DNA of 64,000 nt from Bacillota bacterium. GTDB taxonomy: Bacteria > Bacillota > Bacilli > Paenibacillales > Paenibacillaceae. The notes beneath the pieces were generated by a model that was not told the origin of the DNA, did no database searches, and saw only the letters and a program-made list of their open reading frames with translations. The translations under genes were made by a program, and so were the position numbers. Of this stretch, positions 58,199-64,000 are shown piece by piece. Within the stretch, counting starts at the first letter, position 1, and every line of letters starts with the position of its first letter. Where the stretch lies: the NCBI GenBank assembly GCA_023460795.1, contig JAEWPC010000020.1, forward strand, positions 138,137-202,136, written 5' to 3'.

Positions 58199-59269
58199 TT
58201 GGGGCATAGGAATGAAGCCCAAGATTCGGGCCGCGATGCCGCTTTACAAGGATCAGGAGACCGGAAGGCCGACCATATCCGGATATGCCTGGACGAGCGG
58301 GTAGAAGGCCGCGGCGTCACGAACGGACTAGAAGGATATCGGTTCAAGCATTCGGCGCTGCCCGAGCTCGACTTCTCCGGCGTCGCGCTGGATACGTCGT
58401 TCATGGGACGCCGTCTCAGGACGCCTCTGCTGATCAGCAGCATGACCGGGGGCTCGCCGGCTACGGGAGCGATCAATCGGACGCTCGCCGCGGCTGCGGA
58501 AGCGCGAGGCTGGGCGATCGGACTTGGTTCCGCGCGATCCGCTTTGGAGAGAGAGGAGCTGGCGAAGACGTTCGAAGTGAGGAGCGTCGCGCCTAAGGCA
58601 CTGCTTTTCGCCAATCTGGGTGCGGTACAACTGAACTACGGCATGGGCGTGGAGCATTGCCGGCGGGCGGTGGAGCTTGCGGAAGCGGATATGCTCGTCT
58701 TGCATCTGAATGCGCTGCAGGAAGCTTTCCAGCCGGAAGGGAACACGAAATTCGGCGGGCTGCTCGGACGCATCGAGGATGTCTGCCGGCAGCTCGAAGT
58801 GCCGGTCGGCATCAAGGAGGTCGGCTGGGGTATCGACGGGAGCACGGCTAGACGCTTGACGAACGCCGGCGTGGCGTTCATTGACGTCGCGGGAGCCGGG
58901 GGAACGTCTTGGAGCCAAGTAGAGAAGTTCCGTAACGGCGACCCGGTTAGGCGCAACGCGGCGGAGGCGTTCGCGGACTGGGGCAACCCGACGGCGGAAT
59001 GCATTCGAGAGGTACGAGCATGGGATGCCGACTACCCGATCATCGCCAGCGGCGGATTGCGCACCGGAGTCGACTCGGCGAAATGCATCGCGCTAGGAGC
59101 CGATATGGCGGGCTTCGGCCGTTCCTTGCTGCGCGATGCCGTGCATTCCGTCGAAGCGCTGACGGATCGGTTGGCGCAGACGGAGCTGGAGCTGAGGACG
59201 GCGATGTTCGGGATCGGAGCCGGGCAGATCGCCGCGTTAAAGAAGACGGATCGACTAGTCAGCCGATAA
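58199..59269 (+). CDS. fni: Type 2 isopentenyl-diphosphate isomerase
   Basis: 356 residues, TTG start with GGGAGG 8 bases upstream. RKADHIRICLDERVEGRG is the family N-terminus; FMN/IPP landmarks are TPLLISSMTGGSP, GLGSARSALE, LHLNALQEAFQPEG, VGIKEVGWGI, DVAGAGGTSW and IASGGLRTGVD. FMN- and NADPH-dependent interconversion of IPP and DMAPP. Divergent from the coat operon and followed by the MBL gene. Confidence 0.93.
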   Translation: MGHRNEAQDSGRDAALQGSGDRKADHIRICLDERVEGRGVTNGLEGYRFKHSALPELDFSGVALDTSFMGRRLRTPLLISSMTGGSPATGAINRTLAAAAEARGWAIGLGSARSALEREELAKTFEVRSVAPKALLFANLGAVQLNYGMGVEHCRRAVELAEADMLVLHLNALQEAFQPEGNTKFGGLLGRIEDVCRQLEVPVGIKEVGWGIDGSTARRLTNAGVAFIDVAGAGGTSWSQVEKFRNGDPVRRNAAEAFADWGNPTAECIREVRAWDADYPIIASGGLRTGVDSAKCIALGADMAGFGRSLLRDAVHSVEALTDRLAQTELELRTAMFGIGAGQIAALKKTDRLVSR

Positions 59270-59290
59270 TGCCCTCATAGGCGGTGTAGC

Positions 59291-60367
59291 TTGGCAACCT
59301 ATACCGATTCGGGTACGATGGCATTGGAGCATGTAGGTTACGGGAGATGGAGTGGCGCACAACAGATGAACGATAGAGCGGGTTACACGAGATTGACGGA
59401 CGGATGGATTCAAGCGAGGGTGCCGCTGCCCTTCGCGTTGAAATGGGTGAATAGCTACCTGCTGCCGGAAGAGGAAAGCGGATGGACCGTTATCGACCCG
59501 GGTTTGAGAACGGAAGATACGGTCGCCTACTGGGAAGATACGTTAAGCCAATGCGGAATCGCATGGTCTCAGATCCGGAGAGTCGTGCTGACGCACCATC
59601 ATCCCGACCATTACGGCTTGGCGGGATGGTTTCAAGAGCGGAGCGGCGGGGCTCCCGTCTATATTTCGCAGGTCGCGTACGACGCGGCGCAACGCTTGTG
59701 GGGAGAACGGGAATCGTTCTCGGACGAGCTGACCGACGCTTTCCTGAGCCACGGCCTTGTACCGGAGCTTGAAGCGGATATGCGAGAGCATCTCCTATCG
59801 TTCCGGGTTAGAGTCTCGCCGCATCCGACCGACGTTCGAATTCTTGAGCCGGACGGCGAATTTCGCATGGGCGGCGCGAGCTGGCGCATGATTCGCGGCG
59901 ACGGTCATGGACCCGGGCACGTGAGCTTCTACGATCCTGTTGCGCGTCGCATCCTATGCGGCGACCAAGTACTGCCCGATATTTCGCCGAATATCGGCTG
60001 GATGCCGAACGCGGATCCGAATCCGCTGGACTCGTATCTGTCCAGCATCGCGGCCATGCGTGCGCTCCAGGTCGACATGGCATACCCGGGGCATCGCGAG
60101 CCGTTCGAGGCGTTCCGAGAGCGCGTGGAGCAGCTGCTCGATCACCACGAGCGCCGGCTGTCCAGAATGGCCGAGCTGATGGGCGGTGACTCCGTCACCG
60201 CGTTCGAGATGTGCGAGATGCTGTTCGGAGCAAGATTGCGCGGCAACGCGCACAACCTGCGGTTCGCGCTGGCGGAGACGATCGCCCACCTGGTCATGCT
60301 CGAGCAGCGCGGCATCGCGCGGCGAACGGAGGAAGCGGGTTTCGTACGATACGAACGCATACGATAA
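59291..60367 (+). CDS. Metallo-beta-lactamase fold hydrolase
   Basis: 358 residues from TTG 59291 (AGGCGG upstream); ATG 59369 is an alternative nearer to the family start (RLTDGWIQARVPLPFALKWVNSYLL). Zinc motif LTHHHPDHYGLAG, third His in GDGHGPGHVSFYD, Asp in LCGDQVLPDIS and last His in AYPGHREPF. The C-terminal 90-residue helical domain resembles a winged helix seen in glyoxalase/LACTB2-like members. Substrate unknown. A perfect palindromic terminator follows. Confidence 0.85.
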   Translation: MATYTDSGTMALEHVGYGRWSGAQQMNDRAGYTRLTDGWIQARVPLPFALKWVNSYLLPEEESGWTVIDPGLRTEDTVAYWEDTLSQCGIAWSQIRRVVLTHHHPDHYGLAGWFQERSGGAPVYISQVAYDAAQRLWGERESFSDELTDAFLSHGLVPELEADMREHLLSFRVRVSPHPTDVRILEPDGEFRMGGASWRMIRGDGHGPGHVSFYDPVARRILCGDQVLPDISPNIGWMPNADPNPLDSYLSSIAAMRALQVDMAYPGHREPFEAFRERVEQLLDHHERRLSRMAELMGGDSVTAFEMCEMLFGARLRGNAHNLRFALAETIAHLVMLEQRGIARRTEEAGFVRYERIR

Positions 60368-60401
60368 ACAAACGGAGCAGATCCGCGGATCTGCTCCGTT
60401 T
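60368..60401. terminator. Perfect bidirectional terminator
   Basis: CAAACGGAGCAGATCC-GC-GGATCTGCTCCGTTTG, a complete palindrome between convergent genes. Confidence 0.85.
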
Positions 60402-60423
60402 GTATGGGGTGGGCGAAATACGG

Positions 60424-60972
60424 TTAATCGTTCTCGGCGCTAGGGGCTTGCTGCGCCTCTTCGCGCTCCGCTTGCTTCCGATGGGCAAGCCGGCTTGACG
60501 CCGCGGCCGCGATCGCGCCAACGATATCGTCGAGGAACGTATGAATTTGGCCGCTGCTTTTGTCGTTCAATTTTTTGAGTACGCCCGGTTTGAATTTATC
60601 GATGTATCCGAAGTTCGTGAAGCCGATGCTGCCGTAGACGTTCACGATGCTAAGCGCGAGCACTTCGTCGCACCCGTACAAGCCTTCGTCGTATTTGATC
60701 ATATCCTGCAACGGGGGAAGCAGCTTGCCTTCCTCGGCAAGCACGTCAAGCTGAATGCCGGTCAGGATGGCGTTCTGCACCTCGCGTTTGGATAAGACGC
60801 GTTCTACGCTGGCCACGCACTCGGCGAGCGTCAGTTCGGGGAAATAATCTTTCTGAAGCAGCATGACCAACTGCCCGATCTGCTCCTTCGATACGCCGCG
60901 CTTCGAGAGCCACTGCTCGGTCGACTCGGCGACGAATTTGCTGTTCAGGCGGTAGACGTTAGGATCTGACAT
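60424..60972 (-). CDS. Phosphatidylglycerophosphatase A-like protein
   Basis: 182 residues from ATG 60972 (GAGAGGTG upstream). PgpA landmarks: YDEGLYGCDEVLALSIVNVYGSIGFTNFGYIDK and HTFLDDIVGAIAAA, as in the B. subtilis YpjQ/YutG proteins. Unlike E. coli PgpA it lacks clear membrane helices. N-terminal helical part: WLSKRGVSKEQIGQLVMLLQ. Possibly dephosphorylates PGP or a related substrate. Confidence 0.8.
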   Translation of the reverse strand: MSDPNVYRLNSKFVAESTEQWLSKRGVSKEQIGQLVMLLQKDYFPELTLAECVASVERVLSKREVQNAILTGIQLDVLAEEGKLLPPLQDMIKYDEGLYGCDEVLALSIVNVYGSIGFTNFGYIDKFKPGVLKKLNDKSSGQIHTFLDDIVGAIAAAASSRLAHRKQAEREEAQQAPSAEND

Positions 60973-61091
60973 GAACAACACCTCTCTTCTCTTAAGGACA
61001 AACCATACATATTTGTCCAAGGGGCTCGTATACATAGTACTACTAATTAGGGAGACGAATTAACGGCGATCCCTAGCGGGAGGAATAGTAC

Positions 61092-62165
61092 ATGAAAGCG
61101 AATATCGATCGGTTCATCAGGCGGAAAATGGCGGCGTCGGTCTTGCTGCTGCTCCCGCTGATCGCGGCGTGCGCGCAGAACGGCACTAACGGCGGACAAC
61201 GGACGGCGATCGACCCCCCGCCTTCCGACATCGAGAATACGATGCTGCAGGAAGTCAGCGGGATAGCCGATAGCGCATCTACCAGCCAGGATCAGCTTAC
61301 CGTATATCTTATGGACCGCAACGGTTATTTGGCACCGATGACGCTGGGCGTTAATTTGACCGGCGAGTCCACCGGCGAGGTCGCGAAGGAAGCGCTCGCC
61401 TGGATGACATCGAATAAAGAGCTGAAAGACCAGCTGCCCGAAGGGTTCTCGGCCATTTTGCCGGCAGGGTTGGAAGTGGAAGGCATTAACGTCGACGAAT
61501 CCGCCGGCTTAATGAACGTCGACTTCGCGGGTCCGTTGCCGGGCATGCTTGCGGCCGAAGAACGCCACCTGCTGGAGGCGATCGTCTGGACGATGACCGA
61601 GCTGCCGGGCATCAACAAAGTGAAGCTGTCGGTAGACGGCCAGCCGCTCCGCAATCTTCCTTCCTCCCGAATGCCCGTATACGACATCTTAACGCGCGCG
61701 ATCGGCATCAACGTCGAGCAAGCCAAAGGCGTGGACATTAACCGCTCGATGGCGGTCACGCTTTATTTCTCCTCTCAATCGGAAGCCGGCGAAGGGTATT
61801 TCGTTCCGGTCACCCGCGTGATCGAGAGAACGCCGGATCGGGCTCGCGCCGCGTTGGAGCAGCTCATTAAGGGACCTTCGGATACGGCCAAGCTTAAGCC
61901 CGTATTCAAGACGGCGATGACGATCGAGCAACTGAACCTGCTGGCCGACACCGTGAACGTCTCGCTCAAGGACGATGAGCCGAAAGCGAGCGCCGATGTT
62001 CCGGCCGAGATGATGGAAGCCCTCGTTCTCACGATGTCGGAAGCGACGGGCGCGCCTCAAGTACGGGTCGTCATGAACGGAGACGATTCGTTCCTCGATT
62101 CCAAAGACAGGCCTTACGATCAACCGGTGCTCCGTCCGTCGGTCGTTAACGACTTGAAGCAATGA
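61092..62165 (+). CDS. gerM: Spore germination/sporulation lipoprotein GerM
   Basis: 357 residues; B. subtilis GerM is about 366. Lipobox LIAAC (Cys near 27). Two GerM domains: first QLTVYLMDRNGYLAPMTLGV to about 190 (VDFAGPLPGMLAAEERHLLEAI), second VTLYFSSQSEAGEGYFVPVTR to 340 (EMMEALVLTMSEATGAPQVRVV). Located on the outer side of the membrane; needed for sporulation and germination. Followed by rph and rdgB as in B. subtilis. Confidence 0.92.
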   Translation: MKANIDRFIRRKMAASVLLLLPLIAACAQNGTNGGQRTAIDPPPSDIENTMLQEVSGIADSASTSQDQLTVYLMDRNGYLAPMTLGVNLTGESTGEVAKEALAWMTSNKELKDQLPEGFSAILPAGLEVEGINVDESAGLMNVDFAGPLPGMLAAEERHLLEAIVWTMTELPGINKVKLSVDGQPLRNLPSSRMPVYDILTRAIGINVEQAKGVDINRSMAVTLYFSSQSEAGEGYFVPVTRVIERTPDRARAALEQLIKGPSDTAKLKPVFKTAMTIEQLNLLADTVNVSLKDDEPKASADVPAEMMEALVLTMSEATGAPQVRVVMNGDDSFLDSKDRPYDQPVLRPSVVNDLKQ

Positions 62166-62334
62166 TTCATATGCGCCTTCGACCGGTAATGCCGGCCGGG
62201 GGTGCTTTTCGCTATGTTAACCAATTGTTTCCAAACGAGAACGAGTTCATGCGGGAATCACGGAATCCGGGCCGGGTGCTTTTGTTCCGAGACTTTGGTA
62301 GAATGGGAAAGATTCAGTACGTGGGAGGCAAACA

Positions 62335-63084
62335 ATGATCATGAGATCCGATGGCAGACAACCCCGTGACCTGAGAGCTTTCTCGGTCACCCTTCACCCG
62401 AATAAATACGCGGAAGGCTCGGTGCTTATCGAAGCCGGAGACACGAAAGTGTTGTGTACGGCAAGCGTCGAGGAGAGGGTGCCGCCTTTCTTGAAGGGAC
62501 AAGGCAAAGGCTGGATAACGGCCGAATATTCGATGCTGCCTCGCGCTACGCATTCCCGTAATCAACGGGAGTCCGCCAAAGGCAAATTAACCGGCAGAAC
62601 GATGGAAATCCAACGTTTGATCGGGCGCGCGCTTCGTTCCGTCGTCAATCTTAACGCGCTCGGCGAGCGGACGATTACGCTGGACTGCGACGTTCTGCAG
62701 GCGGACGGCGGTACGCGGACGACCTCGATTACCGGCGCCTTTATCGCGCTTGCGCTCGCGATCCATAAACTTGATGCCACGGTGAAGTTCGAGCGCTATC
62801 CGTTAACCGACTATCTGGCCTCGATCAGCGTCGGCGTTATGAACGAGCCGATCGTGGATCTGAACTACGAAGAAGATTCCAAAGCGAAGGTCGATATGAA
62901 CGTGGTGATGACCGGCTCGCGCGCGTTCGTCGAGGTGCAGGGGACGGGCGAGGAGGCCCCGTTCTCCCGCTCGGAGCTGGACGGCATGCTATTGCTGGCT
63001 GAGGAAAGCATTCTGCGACTGATCGAGCTGCAGAAAGATACGTTAGGCGAAGCGGGAGCGCGAATCGGCGGAGGCAAGGCATGA
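62335..63084 (+). CDS. rph: Ribonuclease PH
   Basis: 249 residues, full length. RSDGRQPRDLRAFSVTLHPN, EYSMLPRATHSRNQRE, RTMEIQRLIGRALRSVVNL, TLDCDVLQADGGTRTTSITG and ASISVGVMNEPIVDLNYEED are the family landmarks. Phosphorolytic 3' end trimming of tRNA precursors. GGGAGG before the ATG; the stop overlaps the rdgB start (ATGA). Confidence 0.96.
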   Translation: MIMRSDGRQPRDLRAFSVTLHPNKYAEGSVLIEAGDTKVLCTASVEERVPPFLKGQGKGWITAEYSMLPRATHSRNQRESAKGKLTGRTMEIQRLIGRALRSVVNLNALGERTITLDCDVLQADGGTRTTSITGAFIALALAIHKLDATVKFERYPLTDYLASISVGVMNEPIVDLNYEEDSKAKVDMNVVMTGSRAFVEVQGTGEEAPFSRSELDGMLLLAEESILRLIELQKDTLGEAGARIGGGKA

Positions 63085-63722
63085 TTCGCCGCGGCGCAAC
63101 GCTGCTGATCGCGACCCGCAACGCCGGCAAGACGAAGGAGTTTCGCGAAGCGTTCGGCGCGCTCGGCATCGAAGTCAAAGATTTGCGCGAAATCGCGGGC
63201 ATCCCGGATATCGAAGAGACCGGCGAGACGTTCGCGGACAACGCCTTTATTAAAGCGAAGGCGGTCGCCGATATCGCTTCGCTGCCGGTGCTGGCCGACG
63301 ACTCGGGACTGTGCGTCGACGCGCTTGGCGGCGCGCCCGGCGTCTACTCGGCGCGCTATTCCGGCGAGGGCGCGACGGATGCGAAGAACAACGCGAAGCT
63401 GCTAGCGGAGCTTGCCGCGGTCGGCGCCAAGGCGGATGCCGGCGGTGCCGGCTCGCCGGAAGCGCTAAGCGCCGCACGGTTCGTATGCGCGCTGGCGTTG
63501 TACGACCCCGCCGACGAAAGCCTTGTACAGGTTGAAGGCACGGTCGATGGCTTTATTCTGCGCGAACCCCGCGGCGCCGACGGCTTCGGATACGACCCGC
63601 TGTTCTGGGTGCCGTCGCACGGCAGAAGCATGGCGGAGCTGTCCGTCTCGGAGAAGAACGCGATCAGCCATCGCGGGAACGCGATCGTGAAGCTTATCGC
63701 TAAGATCAACGTAACGGAATAG
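63081..63722 (+). CDS. rdgB: XTP/dITP diphosphatase RdgB (HAM1)
   Basis: 213 residues. LLIATRNAGKTKEFREAF at the N-terminus, VLADDSGLCVDALGGAPGVYSARYSG with the catalytic Asp, ALYDPADESLVQVEGTVDG, and GADGFGYDPLFWVPSHGRSMAELS. Hydrolyses non-canonical purine triphosphates. An alanine-rich insertion (AAVGAKADAGGAGSPEALSA) is longer than usual. Confidence 0.95.
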   Translation: MIRRGATLLIATRNAGKTKEFREAFGALGIEVKDLREIAGIPDIEETGETFADNAFIKAKAVADIASLPVLADDSGLCVDALGGAPGVYSARYSGEGATDAKNNAKLLAELAAVGAKADAGGAGSPEALSAARFVCALALYDPADESLVQVEGTVDGFILREPRGADGFGYDPLFWVPSHGRSMAELSVSEKNAISHRGNAIVKLIAKINVTE

Positions 63723-63730
63723 TTATAGAC

Positions 63731-63784
63731 AAGAAGGATCGTATCGCCGGCACTCGGAGTGCGTGGTTGTACGGTCCTTTTTAT
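63731..63784 (+). terminator. Terminator after rdgB
   Basis: AAGGATCGTA ... TACGGTCCTT with TTTATTT; one mismatch, inner stem GGCACTCGGAGTGC. Confidence 0.55.
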
Positions 63785-63790
63785 TTGGCT

Positions 63791-64000
63791 TTATAGCGAT
63801 ATCCCCGTTGCTCAGGAACAGGGTAGTTCTAGGTTCTGCGACATTATAACGATATCCCCGTCGCTCAGGAAGCGAAATAAGCACACGACGTGTCACTAAA
63901 TGAGCCGACGGACGGGGTTTCGAGTAAATAAGCACACGAGGTGTCACTAAATGCGCCAACGGACTGGGTTTCGAGTAAATAAGCACACGAGGTGTCACTA
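63791..64000. repeat. Short intergenic tandem repeats of two types, running off the window
   Basis: Type A: two 53-bp-spaced copies around CGATATCCCCGT-GCTCAGGAA (63791 and 63844). Type B: 51-bp units starting at AATAAGCACACGAGGTGTC (63876, 63927, 63978) joined by GGGTTTCGAGTA. No stop-free meaningful gene; the reverse frame reads a 17-residue repeat (VTPRVLIYSKPxPxAHL) without a credible start. Confidence 0.75.

Noticed and set aside
63723..63998. 91-residue reverse-strand frame at the window edge
   Set aside because: It is just the translation of the 51/53-bp repeats, has no binding site and ends in repeat DNA.

Overview
The window reads as chromosome of a spore-forming Firmicute of the Paenibacillaceae (Cohnella/Paenibacillus type). 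Support: the spore coat operon cotJABC, five tandem YheC/YheD coat-associated ATP-grasp proteins, GerM, a YtvI-like permease, YfkAB, type 2 IPP isomerase, the B. subtilis-like order gerM-rph-rdgB, and strong GGAGG-type ribosome binding sites with frequent GTG/TTG starts. All protein identities come from reading motifs; no database search was run.

Region 1 (1 to about 24,450) is the late half of a siphovirus-type prophage; its early genes and left end lie outside the window. Order: sigma-like late regulator, HNH endonuclease, small and large terminase, portal, ClpP-like protease, HK97-type capsid, connector, closure and tail-completion proteins, tail tube, tail chaperones G and GT (programmed -1 frameshift), tape measure, Dit-like protein, SGNH-hydrolase tail fibre, further tail proteins, stalk-domain exported protein, tyrosine integrase, holin, amidase, two genes behind a promoter with two LexA-type boxes, and an XRE repressor.

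Region 2 (24,500-38,090) is host chromosome: NlpC/P60 lipoprotein, two HD-GYP phosphodiesterases, molybdopterin genes (MoeB/ThiF-like, a MoaD-MoaE fusion, MoaA), YunD-like phosphoesterase, UppP, YfkAB, CNNM/CBS transporter, AI-2E family permease, Fur family regulator, then the 3' part of cotJC.

Region 3 (38,091-47,018) is the most striking part: a mobile element of 8,928 bp inserted inside cotJC. It encodes a SpoIVCA-like serine recombinase and a small integrative-mobilizable-element module (FtsK/TcpA-like ATPase, a CRESS-DNA-virus-like Rep and a matching stem-loop origin), regulators, a leucine-rich-repeat surface protein, a tiny zinc ribbon and an IS21-like MITE. Its ends form a near-symmetric 48 bp attP around an AA dinucleotide. 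Joining the flanks at AA restores a 189-codon CotJC with no extra or missing base. The recombinase lies directly behind the broken cotJC, so the cotJ promoter (SigE type) could drive mother-cell-specific excision, as for the skin element in sigK.

Region 4 (47,019-64,000) is host chromosome: cotJB, cotJA, a GGDEF cyclase, HAD phosphatase, lipoprotein, a six-gene YheC/YheD plus GNAT operon with a SigE-like -10 identical to that of cotJ, fni, an MBL-fold hydrolase, PgpA-like protein, gerM, rph, rdgB, and short tandem intergenic repeats at the right edge.
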